From contig NZ_JAOQMX010000018.1 in the NCBI RefSeq assembly GCF_025960985.1, forward strand, positions 1 to 64,000: a DNA stretch of 64,000 bases, given 5' to 3'. Both the position numbers and the translations under genes were made by a program. The notes beneath the pieces were generated by a model. That model saw nothing but the letters and a program-made list of their open reading frames with translations, was not told the origin of the DNA and did not search any database. Shown piece after piece: positions 1 through 9,591 of this stretch (positions within the stretch are counted from its first letter, which is position 1; the number at the start of each line of letters is the position of its first letter). Source of the stretch: Flavobacterium psychraerolatum (GTDB taxonomy: Bacteria; Bacteroidota; Bacteroidia; Flavobacteriales; Flavobacteriaceae).

Positions 1-165
1 GTAATATTACAGATGAAATGGTAAATCAATATTTGGAACATCATCGAAGCCCGAATGAAAGTAATAATGATAACTTCATAATTGAAGACTAGCAACATGC
101 AGACTTTAAGTCTGACAACCAAATCTATGGACTTTAAGTCCATAGTGGTTTAGTTCGATAAGCTT
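1..165 (+). mobile_element. Right end of an IS200/IS605-like insertion sequence
   Basis: After the transposase stop codon come two nested-looking palindromes: AGACTTTAAGTCT at 101-113 and TATGGACTTTAAGTCCATA at 126-144, both built on the core GACTTTAAGTC. IS200/IS605 elements are bounded by subterminal hairpins rather than terminal inverted repeats, so hairpins placed directly after tnpA fit a right end. The exact cleavage site cannot be fixed without the left end. A T-run at 164-170 follows. Confidence 0.5.
3..92 (+). CDS. C-terminal end of an IS200/IS605-type transposase (partial)
   Basis: An open frame runs in from the left edge and stops at 90-92, giving 29 residues (NITDEMVNQYLEHHR, then an acidic tail ending IIED). 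The N-I-T-D-E-M-V pattern followed by YLEHH resembles the extreme C-terminus of Y1 (HUH) TnpA transposases of the IS200/IS605 family. The catalytic HUH and Tyr motifs lie outside the window, so this rests on a short stretch. The perfect palindromes just downstream fit such an element's right end. Confidence 0.55.
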   Translation, partial: NITDEMVNQYLEHHRSPNESNNDNFIIED

Positions 166-440
166 TTTTTATTAGGTATTATCAGTTTTAAGGTTTTATT
201 TGTTCAGCTCTTCTAGATTATAGATTGTTTAGAGAACAGCTGTATTTTAATTAATCTATGTTTATGTACTTCATTTGAGTTTCTTTATTTAGAAAGAAAT
301 AGTAAGGAATTATTCCTTTTTTTGATTAAGTTTGCAGAATTATCCAGCTTGTCCAATCCACCAAAAATGGGATTTAGGATTGCGAAGCGATGGAAGGAAA
401 TGAAGAATGATTTTATTTAGTGTCTATTATAATGTTTGAT
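166..440. other. Intergenic leader before the exporter gene, no gene seen
   Basis: About 275 AT-rich bases separate the insertion-sequence end from the first polysaccharide gene. I see no open frame of note. It holds a 15-base palindrome at 304-318 (AAGGAAT/T/ATTCCTT) directly upstream of a TAnnTTTG motif at 327-334. Confidence 0.6.
327..334 (+). promoter_or_regulatory. Possible flavobacterial -7 promoter element
   Basis: TAAGTTTG matches the Bacteroidota primary-sigma -7 consensus TAnnTTTG and lies about 105 bases before the ATG at 441. No clear -33 TTG element is seen at the expected distance. The palindrome at 304-318 abuts it and could be an operator, but that is speculation. Confidence 0.35.
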
Positions 441-2870
441 ATGAAGAAGTTAGCTACAGTGGTTCTGGTAATGTTTTTAAGTTTATTGCCCTTGACCTCA
501 ATGGCACAAGACTTATTAAAAGGAAATGACCTTAGTGCAGTAAAAGTCGATAACTTGAAAGATGCCGATATTTCAAAGCTTCAAAGTCAGTTGCTTTCTA
601 ATAATATGACAATTGATCAAGTAGAGCAAATGGCGATAGCAAAAGGCATGTCTCCCTTAGAATTTTCAAAATTAAAGGCACGTATGAGTACTTTGGCTTC
701 AGTTTCAACAGAAGGAAGTACTAATGATAAAGCTGTTCCGGGTAGAAAGCAAGATAAGATTGTTAATGCTAAAAAGGACTTCGTAACTGGCGGAGATATG
801 ACAATATTTGGTTCTGATCTTTTTGATAGTGGCAGTCTTAATTTTGAACCCAATTTAAAACTAGCTACACCTGTGAATTATATTCTAGGACCAGGTGATG
901 AGTTAGCCGTTAGTGTATATGGAGTACAAGAATATAACGGAAATCTACCTGTAAGTGTTGAAGGTAAAATTAATGTTCCTTATGTTGGTCAGATTTCGGT
1001 ATTCGGAATGACCATAGAAGCAGCAACTCAAAAAATAAAAAATTCGCTTGCGTCGATTTATAGTACGATTAATTCAGGGCAGTCAAATGTAAGTGTTAGT
1101 TTAGGGAGTATTAGAACTATAAAAGTAACTATTATCGGTAGTAAACAACCTGGAAATTATTCCGTTTCTTCCCTGTCGTCAGTTTATAATGCGTTATTTA
1201 TGGGTGGCGGGCCAGGGATTAATGGCTCTTATCGAAATATAGAATTATTACGCAATAATAAAGTAATTAGGATAATTGATATTTACAATTTTTTATTGAA
1301 CGGTAATCAATCTGATAATGTAGGTTTGAAGGACAATGATGTCATTCGTATACCATCATATACAAGCAGAGTAACGGTCGAAGGAGAAGTTAAACGTCCA
1401 GGTATATTTGAAATGAAGGCTGGAGAAACGTTTAAAGATCTTTTGTCATTTGCTTCTGGTTTTAATGAGTTAGCTTATAAAGGTTCAGTTAATGTTACCC
1501 AAAAAACAGGAACAGAATTTAAAGTTAAGGATATTAAGGCTATTGATTTTGATTCTTACAAACCACTTTCTGGAGATGTCTATCGTATTACTAAAATATT
1601 AAATCGTTTTGAAAATCGTATTGAGGTACGGGGGGCAGTTTTTAGACCAGACACGTATTCGTTTTATGAGGGAATGAGAATTTCTAATTTGATTGCTAAG
1701 GCAGATGGTTTAAAAGAAGATGCTTATGCAAAAAGAGCAAGAATAATACGTTTAAAACCTGATTTAACTACTGAGATTGTACAAGTTAATTTGGTTGAAG
1801 CCTTAAACGGAAATGCCGAAGAAGATATTTTATTGAAAAAAGAAGATATTGTAACCGTTTATTCTGTACTTGATTTTGTAGACGAATTTAAAGTAACGGT
1901 AGATGGTGAGATTCGCAGTCCGGGTGAATATAATTTTTACGAAAATCTAAGTTTAAATGATTTATTGATTCAAGCGGGTGGTTTAACAGGGTCAGCTTCT
2001 AAAAGAGTCGAGATTGCTCGTATGATTAAGGCTGAAGAAATTGATAACGCTAACTTAAGCAAAGCCGAATTGTTTAACTTGGAAATTACGCCAGAGAATA
2101 ATGAACAGGTTAAAAATTTTAAATTGGAACCTTACGATGTGATCAGCATCCGTAGAATGGGTGTGTATGAGAGACCAGAGTCCGTGACTGTTAGTGGATC
2201 AGTAAGTTATCCAGGTAAATATGTTTTAGCATCTAAGAAGGAAAAAGTATTTGATGTTATCACACGTTCGGGTGGATTAACTGCTTTAGCCAATAACGAA
2301 GGTGTTAAAATTAAGAGGCCGATCCAGCAAGCTCAAATAGAGGATTTGAAAGCAGTCAATTTTAGTATTGCTAAAAGAGATAATGATACAATTAATACTA
2401 AAGTCGTAGACAAATTAGTAAATGAAGTTAAGTATTTAACTATACCAATTGACTGGAAGCGTATTTTAAAAAATCAAAACGATTTGGCAAACGTTTCTTT
2501 AATGGCTGGCGATGAAATTATAGTTGAAAAATTTGCGGAAGGCGTAAAAGTGGCCGGGAATATTCTTTTGACTTCTGAAATACCTTATGTAAAAGGTAAA
2601 GGATTCAAATATTATTTGAGCTCGGCAGGAGGCATAGATGCAAAGGGATGGAAAAGAAAAGCCTATATAATCTATCCAAATGGTCGTGCTGATGTTGCTT
2701 CTCATTTCTTATTCTTCAATTCTTTTCCTAAGGTAAGTCCAGGTTCTCAGATTGTCATTCCTGAGAAACCTATTAGTAAAAAAATGACGACAGCCGAAAT
2801 TGTTAGTGTGGGGTCTATTTTCGTGAGTATTGCCGGAATAATATCAACTTTTTTATTGTTAAATAGATAA
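441..2870 (+). CDS. SLBB-domain polysaccharide export protein (Wza-like)
   Basis: Likely the outer-membrane/periplasmic exporter of the Wza/GumB/KpsD class, which carries finished polysaccharide out of the periplasm. I start it at ATG 441 rather than GTG 420, because the 809-aa product then opens with a clean signal peptide (MKKLATVVLVMFLSLLPL, then Ala-Gln). The polysaccharide-export domain follows at about residues 145-205 (ILGPGDELAVSVYG). About six SLBB repeats of the type V-x-V-x-G-x-V-x-x-P-G follow, near residues 230, 312, 394, 486, 582 and 695. One hydrophobic segment lies at the C-terminus (about 785-805). At over 800 residues it is about twice E. coli Wza, as is common for multi-SLBB Bacteroidota exporters. 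It is followed after 7 bases by the Wzz-like gene, so the two are probably co-transcribed. Family is clear; the cargo is inferred. Confidence 0.9.
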   Translation: MKKLATVVLVMFLSLLPLTSMAQDLLKGNDLSAVKVDNLKDADISKLQSQLLSNNMTIDQVEQMAIAKGMSPLEFSKLKARMSTLASVSTEGSTNDKAVPGRKQDKIVNAKKDFVTGGDMTIFGSDLFDSGSLNFEPNLKLATPVNYILGPGDELAVSVYGVQEYNGNLPVSVEGKINVPYVGQISVFGMTIEAATQKIKNSLASIYSTINSGQSNVSVSLGSIRTIKVTIIGSKQPGNYSVSSLSSVYNALFMGGGPGINGSYRNIELLRNNKVIRIIDIYNFLLNGNQSDNVGLKDNDVIRIPSYTSRVTVEGEVKRPGIFEMKAGETFKDLLSFASGFNELAYKGSVNVTQKTGTEFKVKDIKAIDFDSYKPLSGDVYRITKILNRFENRIEVRGAVFRPDTYSFYEGMRISNLIAKADGLKEDAYAKRARIIRLKPDLTTEIVQVNLVEALNGNAEEDILLKKEDIVTVYSVLDFVDEFKVTVDGEIRSPGEYNFYENLSLNDLLIQAGGLTGSASKRVEIARMIKAEEIDNANLSKAELFNLEITPENNEQVKNFKLEPYDVISIRRMGVYERPESVTVSGSVSYPGKYVLASKKEKVFDVITRSGGLTALANNEGVKIKRPIQQAQIEDLKAVNFSIAKRDNDTINTKVVDKLVNEVKYLTIPIDWKRILKNQNDLANVSLMAGDEIIVEKFAEGVKVAGNILLTSEIPYVKGKGFKYYLSSAGGIDAKGWKRKAYIIYPNGRADVASHFLFFNSFPKVSPGSQIVIPEKPISKKMTTAEIVSVGSIFVSIAGIISTFLLLNR

Positions 2871-2877
2871 AAAATAA

Positions 2878-3939
2878 ATGGAAGCGAAAAAAATTAATGA
2901 CGAAATTTCTTTAAAAGAGTTAGTTGTAATAGGAAAAGAGTGGTGTAATTATCTATTATCCCAATGGAAAATTATTGTAATTACAGGTTTAATTGGGGCT
3001 GTTTTAGGAATTACCTATTCTCTTATTAAGAAACCAGTATATATGGCAACATTATCTTTCGCAGTAGAGTCTGAAAAAAATGGAGGAATGAGTGGGGCAT
3101 TAGGTTTAGCGAGTTCTTTTGGTTTTGATTTAGGAGGAAGTGGCGGTGGGATATTCGAAGGTTCCAATTTGACTGAATTATTTAAGTCGAGAAAGATGGT
3201 CGAACAAACCTTGTTAACTCCAGTTATTTATAAAGGAAAAATAATCTCTTTGGCTGAAATGTACATTCAAAATAATGAGTGGAGAGAAGGATGGGAAGAA
3301 AAACCTAAACTAAAAAATGCTTTTTTTTTACCTGATGCGGATCGAAAGTCATATACACGAGTTCAAGATAGTATTTTAGGTGTTATTTATGATAATTTAT
3401 CCAAAAGTGCTTTAACTGTTGGTCAAAGAGATAAAAAAATTGATGTCATTAGTATTGATGTAGCATCGACTAATGAGTTGTTTGCTAAATATTTCTGTGA
3501 AGCATTGGCGAAAAAAGTGTCTGATTTTTATATTGAAACTAAAAGCAAAAAGTCACGAGAGAATATGTCAATTTTAGAAAGACAAACTGATTCTATTCGA
3601 GTGGAATTAAATGGAGCAATAACAGGTGTTGCAGTGGCTAATGATAATACTTTTGGTTTGAATCCTGCCTTAAACGTGAGACGGACGCCATCCGCAAGAA
3701 GGCAAGTAGACGTACAAGCGAATACAGCCATTTTAACGGAATTGGTAAAGCAAACGGAGATGGCTAAAGTGACTTTGCGGAAAGACACGCCTTTAATTCA
3801 GGTCATAGATAAACCTATATTACCATTGAAAAATGATCGATTTGGTAAAGCTAAAGGGATTTTGTTTGGTGGTTTTTTGGCTGGATTTATTACTTTACTG
3901 TTTTTGATTATTAGAAGGATATTGAAGCAACTTCTTTAA
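2878..3939 (+). CDS. Wzz/GumC-type chain-length determinant protein
   Basis: A 353-aa inner-membrane polysaccharide co-polymerase that should set chain length and couple synthesis to the SLBB exporter upstream. It has two membrane segments, at about residues 33-54 and 328-348. They bracket a periplasmic domain with a Gly-rich stretch (around 72-95) and a helical part ending in the Pro-containing KPILPLKNDRFGK before TM2, the usual Wzz arrangement. There is no C-terminal Walker-type tyrosine kinase domain, so this is a Wzz-like rather than a Wzc-like form. That is notable because a CpsB-type tyrosine phosphatase lies at 19667. A gap of 326 bases follows before the flippase. Confidence 0.88.
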   Translation: MEAKKINDEISLKELVVIGKEWCNYLLSQWKIIVITGLIGAVLGITYSLIKKPVYMATLSFAVESEKNGGMSGALGLASSFGFDLGGSGGGIFEGSNLTELFKSRKMVEQTLLTPVIYKGKIISLAEMYIQNNEWREGWEEKPKLKNAFFLPDADRKSYTRVQDSILGVIYDNLSKSALTVGQRDKKIDVISIDVASTNELFAKYFCEALAKKVSDFYIETKSKKSRENMSILERQTDSIRVELNGAITGVAVANDNTFGLNPALNVRRTPSARRQVDVQANTAILTELVKQTEMAKVTLRKDTPLIQVIDKPILPLKNDRFGKAKGILFGGFLAGFITLLFLIIRRILKQLL

Positions 3940-4265
3940 ATTAAACATAACTAAATAATAATATTTTGTCAATCGATTTGTTATAATAATAAACAAGTTG
4001 AAAAATTAATGAAGCCATTTTTTATAATTGCCTTTTAGCCAGGCCACGGATAAAGAGAAAAGCTTTAGATAAGAATTAATTGCTTAAAAAAGGCAAATGG
4101 TCTTGTCTACAAAAGAACTCAATGTTTTCGAGTAGAAGTGTTATAATTCGAATAGTAAATAAAGAATTCTTAAAAAATTGTAGGTGATTAGATATTGTTG
4201 TAGTTAGTTCATTTTTTTTGAAACAGATTAATAATTATTTTATTGTAAAAGCTCATTTTTAAAAT
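3940..4265. other. 326-base intergenic gap, no gene seen
   Basis: AT-rich DNA between the Wzz-like gene and wzx. I see no convincing open frame or RNA gene. A 9-base inverted repeat (TTGCCTTTT at 4028-4036, AAAAGGCAA at 4088-4096) has a loop of about 50 bases and no U-tract, so I do not call it a terminator. The gap probably separates the conserved export genes from a strain-variable serotype block, and a promoter for the latter is likely here. Confidence 0.5.
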
Positions 4266-5528
4266 ATGATAAAAGACATAAAGGATTTAGCTTTAAATTC
4301 ATTTTATTTATACTTAATTCAGGGGCTAAATTACCTATTGCCACTTCTAAGTTTACCATTTTTATTAAATGTATTATCTAAAGAGTCTTTTGGGATTTAT
4401 ATTTACGCGCTTTCATTTTCACAATTTGCAATTTTATTAATAGATTTTGGGTTTAATATTTCTGTAACAAAAAAAATCACTCTATTACAAAATGAATCTG
4501 ATGAAATAAATAGAGTCTACTGGTCTATCACCTTTGTTAAATTTTTATTTTTTTTAATTAGTTCAGTAATTTGTGCAATAGTCGTTTTTTTATTTCCTTA
4601 TTTAGAAATTTACAGAACAGGAATTTTTATAGCTTTTATTTCGTTAATAGGTTCTGTTTTTTTTCCTATATGGTGGTTTCAAGGACTAAATAAAATGCGT
4701 ACACTGAGTATTATTAATGCTTTCTCAAAGCTACTTACTTATCCTTTTCTTTTTCTATTTGTAAAACAAGCAACAGATCATAGTTTAGCTATTTTCATAC
4801 AATCATCAAGTGTCCTATTAGCTGGACTTTTATCTGTTGTTTTTATAAATATTAAATATAAATATTACAAAAAATTTTCTTTTTCTTTTTTTAAATTAAC
4901 TATTCTGAAAGAAGAAATTAAAGAAGCTTGGCCTATTTTTTTATCTAATTCTGCGATTAGTCTTTATACGAATAGTTTAACTGTGATTTTAGGTTTTTAC
5001 ACAACTGCTGCATATGTCGGTTTATTTGGAGCTATTGAACGTATCATACGAGTAATATGTTTTGGCGTATTTGGTCCTGTTAGCCAAGCGAGTTTTCCGG
5101 TTATTGCGCGTTTTGCTGTAATTGATTTTAATAAAGCCAAATACGTTTTTCGACTTGTTTTTTATGGTTTACTTTTCTTAATGTGTTTTGCATGTGTTGG
5201 TTTTGTACTTATTGAAGATTTTATAATTCATAAATTTTTTGCAAGCTATCCTAATGTAAAATTTCTTTTGAGGATCTCAATATTGACTATAATACCTATC
5301 GCATTGGGAGGGGCTTGTGGTCAATTAGGTCTGTTAGCCCTAGGGAATATGGAACAAAAAAAAGTATTTTCAAATATTTACGTTTCTGTAGGTATTTGTT
5401 CTATACCGGTTAGTTTATTTTCTATCTATTTTTTTAAAGTAGAAGGAGCCATATTTAGCATGATGTTAGTTGAGTTAATTATATTTTTGTTAATGTATTT
5501 TTATGTAAAAAAATATAACTTTTTATAA
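4266..5528 (+). CDS. wzx: Wzx-type oligosaccharide flippase
   Basis: A 420-aa polytopic membrane protein with roughly 12 hydrophobic helices. It begins IKDIKDLALNSFYLYLIQGL and continues through LPFLLNVLSKESFGIY, the N-terminal pattern of RfbX/Wzx in the MATE/MVF superfamily. It should flip the undecaprenyl-diphosphate-linked repeat unit across the inner membrane. The Wzy candidate starts 1 base after its stop, the classic Wzx/Wzy neighbourhood. The region from here to about 8500 is visibly more AT-rich than the flanks, as is usual for horizontally exchanged O-antigen blocks. The family is confident; the substrate is unknown. Confidence 0.88.
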   Translation: MIKDIKDLALNSFYLYLIQGLNYLLPLLSLPFLLNVLSKESFGIYIYALSFSQFAILLIDFGFNISVTKKITLLQNESDEINRVYWSITFVKFLFFLISSVICAIVVFLFPYLEIYRTGIFIAFISLIGSVFFPIWWFQGLNKMRTLSIINAFSKLLTYPFLFLFVKQATDHSLAIFIQSSSVLLAGLLSVVFINIKYKYYKKFSFSFFKLTILKEEIKEAWPIFLSNSAISLYTNSLTVILGFYTTAAYVGLFGAIERIIRVICFGVFGPVSQASFPVIARFAVIDFNKAKYVFRLVFYGLLFLMCFACVGFVLIEDFIIHKFFASYPNVKFLLRISILTIIPIALGGACGQLGLLALGNMEQKKVFSNIYVSVGICSIPVSLFSIYFFKVEGAIFSMMLVELIIFLLMYFYVKKYNFL

Positions 5529-5529
5529 C

Positions 5530-6714
5530 ATGGGTTTATTTTTATCACTGTTGTTTTTTCTTTTTTCTTTTATTTGTTATCGAATAAATAAAAGTATTTT
5601 AAGTCCTATTTTTATTACACCTTTTTTGTGGGCTATTTTATTGCTTTTATTCCATATAATTCCTCACACGCTATATTCATTACAGTTCCAATTTCTTTTT
5701 GCCATTTTTTTGTGGGTTTCTTTTTTTATAGTTGGAGGATTGATTATGAATTTTGTTTTAGAGCACACTTCTAATTTTATTGAAAACTTTGCAAATAGAA
5801 AAATCTTAAATCTTTATTTTTGGATTACTTTAGTTGGGGCACCTCTAATGATATTTTCTTTGGTTTCGCAAGCGATTTCTTCTGGTCCTCAGTTCTTTTT
5901 TTTAACTTTAAGAAGTTTAAATACAGGTACTGAGACAACAGATACAACTTTTCCAGTCTTAGGTTTTATATTTAATTTTGGTTATGCGGCACTTCTTCTA
6001 TATATACAAAATTATGGTAAATCAAGAAAGAGTGGTAAGACAAAATTAATTGTTTTAATATTTTTAAATGTATTATTAAGTATTGTTACTGTTTCGCGTA
6101 GTAGTTTTTTGTTTCTTACATTGGCTATTTTTATTGTATTGTATTTTAAAGGGAAAATAAAAAAGAAACATTATTATTATGGTATCGGTCTATTGGGCTT
6201 TCTTCTTTTTTTGATTACTTTCTTAAGGTCAATAGCTGATACTGAATTAGGAAAAGAGAGCAGTTTGTCTAATACAATATCTATTTATCTTTTTGCCGGC
6301 ATGCCTGCTTTTGATACCATTAGTTCTTTGTATCGTCAAGGTTTTGGAGAAAATACATTTCGTTTTTTTTATGCAGTATTGCATTCAATAGGATTCCCTG
6401 TTGAAGTAAAGCCCACAATATTAGAGTATGCAAATGTACCTGTTCTTACTAATGTGTATACTGTAATGTATGGTTTTTTTAGAGATTTTGGCATGATAGG
6501 GGTTGCTGCGTTTGGTAGTTTTTATGGTAGTTTTTTTCAATTTTTTTATAAGTTTTCAAAGAAGAATAATCAAATTGCTCAGTTGCTTTTTGCTTATTTA
6601 TTTTCTATGTTATTGATGCAATTTTTTGGAGAATATTTATTTTCTAATTTATCCACTTTTTTTCAAATGTTTATTTTTTTTTCTATACCTTTTTTTTTAA
6701 AATTTAAAATATGA
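5530..6714 (+). CDS. wzy: Wzy-type O-antigen polymerase
   Basis: A 394-aa membrane protein with about 10-12 predicted helices and a long central periplasmic loop (about residues 230-320) carrying scattered Arg residues, typical of oligosaccharide repeat-unit polymerases. Sequence conservation in Wzy is low, so the call rests on topology, size and position between wzx and glycosyltransferases. It would join flipped repeat units at the periplasmic face. It overlaps the next gene by 4 bases (ATGA). It is one of three polymerase/ligase-type proteins in the window, with those at 13868 and 54520. Confidence 0.8.
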   Translation: MGLFLSLLFFLFSFICYRINKSILSPIFITPFLWAILLLLFHIIPHTLYSLQFQFLFAIFLWVSFFIVGGLIMNFVLEHTSNFIENFANRKILNLYFWITLVGAPLMIFSLVSQAISSGPQFFFLTLRSLNTGTETTDTTFPVLGFIFNFGYAALLLYIQNYGKSRKSGKTKLIVLIFLNVLLSIVTVSRSSFLFLTLAIFIVLYFKGKIKKKHYYYGIGLLGFLLFLITFLRSIADTELGKESSLSNTISIYLFAGMPAFDTISSLYRQGFGENTFRFFYAVLHSIGFPVEVKPTILEYANVPVLTNVYTVMYGFFRDFGMIGVAAFGSFYGSFFQFFYKFSKKNNQIAQLLFAYLFSMLLMQFFGEYLFSNLSTFFQMFIFFSIPFFLKFKI

Positions 6715-7610
6715 CAGTAGATATTCTTTTAGCAACCTACAATGGAGCTAAGTATGTAGAAGCACAGATTCATTCTATTATCTCACAATCTCATAAAGAT
6801 TGGCGTTTGGTTATACATGATGACGGGTCAAAAGATAATACCGTTACTATAATTAAAAAATTTTCTGCCGTTGATTCAAGAATTATGCTTGTTGATGATG
6901 GTGTCAGTTTTGGAAATGCAGGTCAGAATTTTATGTACTTGCTTCAGTTTTCTTCCGCTGATTACATTATGTTTTGTGATCAAGATGATATTTGGTTTGA
7001 TAATAAATTAGATGTATTATATCAAGAAATTAAAAATAAAGAGTTTCCGTGTGCTGTTTATTGTAATGCGGATGCCTATGATGGGAGTAAAGTAGTTAGT
7101 AAAAATATTACCTTATTTCATCGAAGTACTTTGGAGAATAGTCTTTTCCTAAATAGTGGTGTTCAAGGTTGCTCTTTAATGTTTAATAGGAAATTATTAA
7201 ATTGCTTAAAAGAATTTCCTAATTACGTTTACATGCATGATCACCTTATAACTATTGCATCAGTAACTTTTGGTAAGCTTTTTCATATTGATGATTCTTT
7301 GATGTTGTATAGGCAACATGATAGTAATGTAACAGGTAATATTAATAATAGTTTGTTAAGCAGAATGAAACAGTTTTTATTCACTCGAAATTCTGTAATT
7401 GATAAGAAACATTATGAGGCTAACTTGTCTTTTTTTGAAAAATATTCTCCAGTTATTTCTCGTAAAAACAAAGAAATCTTCAATGCGTATTTTGCCTATC
7501 CAAAAAAGAATCGCTTGGAAAGATTAGGAATCATTTTAAAATATCAATTTGTTATTGGTAATCATTATTCTATATTATTTGTAAAAACATTATTAAGAAA
7601 ACCAATATAA
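6711..7610 (+). CDS. Family 2 glycosyltransferase
   Basis: A 299-aa cytoplasmic GT-A enzyme expected to add one sugar to the lipid-linked repeat unit. It opens VDILLATYNGAKYVEAQI, has the nucleotide-binding HDDGSKDNT near residue 37, and the metal-binding D90-Q-D92-D93 within FCDQDDIWF. That CDQDDIW signature is common in rhamnosyltransferase-like GT2 enzymes of O-antigen clusters, and dTDP-rhamnose genes lie at 14935-17277. Rhamnose as the donor is only an inference. It is translationally coupled to wzy through a 4-base overlap. Confidence 0.87.
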   Translation: MTVDILLATYNGAKYVEAQIHSIISQSHKDWRLVIHDDGSKDNTVTIIKKFSAVDSRIMLVDDGVSFGNAGQNFMYLLQFSSADYIMFCDQDDIWFDNKLDVLYQEIKNKEFPCAVYCNADAYDGSKVVSKNITLFHRSTLENSLFLNSGVQGCSLMFNRKLLNCLKEFPNYVYMHDHLITIASVTFGKLFHIDDSLMLYRQHDSNVTGNINNSLLSRMKQFLFTRNSVIDKKHYEANLSFFEKYSPVISRKNKEIFNAYFAYPKKNRLERLGIILKYQFVIGNHYSILFVKTLLRKPI

Positions 7611-7612
7611 TT

Positions 7613-8506
7613 ATGCTGTTATCTATAGTTACTGCTACATACAATAGAGCGTATTGTTTGTCAAATATATATATTAGTCTTTTAACGAATTCAAGAGCTG
7701 ATTTTGAGTGGATTATTGTTGATGATGGATCAACAGATGGTACTGAATCTTTAATTCAGGAATGGATTATTGAAAATAAAATAAATATAAGATATGTAAA
7801 ACAAGTCAATGGAGGAAAAACAAGAGCTATTTTCAGGGGGTTTCAAGAAAATCTTAAAGGTGATTTTACTCTTGTTCTAGATTCAGATGATTTTTTAGAA
7901 TATTCTCTTCTAAATAAAATTAGAGAAGAACTGTTAAACTTAGATTATAATTGTATTGGTGTTATTGGATTAAAATCTGATTTAAGTGGTAAGCTAATAG
8001 GAAGTGAATTTCCATGTAAACAGTCATCGTACATAAATTTATATTACGGAAAAAATTTAGTTTTAGGTGACAAACTTTTTATAATAAAAACGGATTTATA
8101 TGTAAATAGTTATAGTTTACCATATGATAATGAGAAGTTTATGCCTGATAATGTACCTTATATTAATTTAAATCATTTAGGGTTGTTTAACTGTATGAAT
8201 ATTATATTTTATAGAGGGGATTATTTAAAAGATGGTATGACAGCAAATGTTATGAAAATGGCAATGAATAATATAAAAGGATTTATTTATGAAAAAAAAA
8301 TTCTTCAAAAACAAAAATTATATTTTAGAATCAAAGTTTTAAATAACGTGAAATTTATTCATTATTCATTAATTGACAGACAGCCCTTTAAGGTAATTGT
8401 TAATAATTCGGATAATATTATTTTTACTATTCTTCTATATATACCAACCTTTATACTCACAAAGAAATATAGATTAGAGACATTAAAGTATAAGAATAAT
8501 ATATGA
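7613..8506 (+). CDS. Family 2 glycosyltransferase
   Basis: A 297-aa GT-A enzyme. It starts LLSIVTATYNRAYCLSNIY, has VDDGSTDGTE near residue 38 and the donor/metal motif D90-S-D92-D93. The C-terminal third is AT-rich and Lys/Asn-rich with no further motif I recognise. It lies 2 bases after the previous GT and overlaps the next gene by 4 bases (ATGA), so it belongs to the same operon. Sugar and linkage cannot be read from the sequence. Confidence 0.85.
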   Translation: MLLSIVTATYNRAYCLSNIYISLLTNSRADFEWIIVDDGSTDGTESLIQEWIIENKINIRYVKQVNGGKTRAIFRGFQENLKGDFTLVLDSDDFLEYSLLNKIREELLNLDYNCIGVIGLKSDLSGKLIGSEFPCKQSSYINLYYGKNLVLGDKLFIIKTDLYVNSYSLPYDNEKFMPDNVPYINLNHLGLFNCMNIIFYRGDYLKDGMTANVMKMAMNNIKGFIYEKKILQKQKLYFRIKVLNNVKFIHYSLIDRQPFKVIVNNSDNIIFTILLYIPTFILTKKYRLETLKYKNNI

Positions 8507-9591
8507 AAATTCTGCAAGTAATCAATAGTCTAGCAATGGGCGGTGCTGAAAAGCTTCTGTTAGAATCAATCCCTAAGTATAAAGAAAATGGTTTAGAGGT
8601 CGATTTATTGTTATTAAACGGTATCAGTTATCCTTTTTTGGAAGAGTTAAAAAACTTAAATTGTTGTAATATTTATATATTAGGTAAATTATCTGTATAT
8701 AACCCGTTACTTATATTTAAAATTATTCCTTACTTAAAGAAGTATAATCTTATTCATGTTCATCTTTTTCCAGCTCAATATTGGGTTGTTCTTGCAAAAA
8801 TTTTTAGTTTTTCCAGAACTAAACTGATTTTTACTGAGCACAGTACTTCCAATAAAAGAATGCAAAACCTGTTATTTAAGCCTATTGAGAAATTTATATA
8901 TTTTTTCTATATTAAAATTATTTGTATTACTGATGACGTTAAGAAGATACTTATTTCTCATACTGGTAACAAAGAGTCAAAATTTATAGTAATTTACAAT
9001 GGTGTAAATATTGATAAATTTAAATCAGCAAAGGTTTTGCCGTTGAGTGAAATACATAATTCTTTGAAGGAAGAGGATTTATTAATTATTCAAGTGGCAG
9101 GATTTAGAGAGGAAAAAGATCAAAAAACAGTTATTAGGTCTATGTCATATCTAGAAAAGAATGTTAAATTGCTCCTAGTAGGCGATGGCATTATGAAAAA
9201 GGATTGTGAGTTGCTTGTACAAGAAAATATGTTAGAGGAGCGTGTTTTATTCCTTGGAGCTAGATCTGACGTTGCGAATTTATTAAAATCAGTTGACATT
9301 TCTGTAGTTAGTTCTCATTGGGAGGGCTTTGGCTTAGTTGCAGTAGAGGGTATGGCTTCAGGAATACCTGTTGTTGCATCTAACGTCAGAGGCCTATCGA
9401 AGGTAGTTGATGGAGCCGGTGTATTATTTAGTAAGGGTGATCATCGGCAATTAACTAAGTGTATAAATAGTTTACTTGAAAATAAGGAAAATTATAATGA
9501 AATTGTTGAAAAAGGATTTGAACGCGCTAAAAAATACGACATTAATATAATGGTTGAAAAGACAATTAGTTTATATATGAAATATGTTTAA
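8503..9591 (+). CDS. Family 4 glycosyltransferase
   Basis: A 362-aa retaining GT-B enzyme. The N-terminal domain has the acceptor-side Gly-rich motif NSLAMGGAEKLLLE. The C-terminal domain has the EX7E motif, E274-G-F-G-L-V-A-V-E282, followed by GMASGIPVVASNVRG. No membrane segment, so it should act at the cytoplasmic face on the lipid-linked oligosaccharide. It overlaps the next gene by 8 bases. Donor sugar unknown. Confidence 0.88.
   Translation: MKILQVINSLAMGGAEKLLLESIPKYKENGLEVDLLLLNGISYPFLEELKNLNCCNIYILGKLSVYNPLLIFKIIPYLKKYNLIHVHLFPAQYWVVLAKIFSFSRTKLIFTEHSTSNKRMQNLLFKPIEKFIYFFYIKIICITDDVKKILISHTGNKESKFIVIYNGVNIDKFKSAKVLPLSEIHNSLKEEDLLIIQVAGFREEKDQKTVIRSMSYLEKNVKLLLVGDGIMKKDCELLVQENMLEERVLFLGARSDVANLLKSVDISVVSSHWEGFGLVAVEGMASGIPVVASNVRGLSKVVDGAGVLFSKGDHRQLTKCINSLLENKENYNEIVEKGFERAKKYDINIMVEKTISLYMKYV

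Noticed and set aside
4028..4096. 9-base inverted repeat as a terminator after the Wzz-like gene
   Set aside because: The loop is about 50 bases and there is no T-tract, so pairing by chance in AT-rich DNA is more likely.
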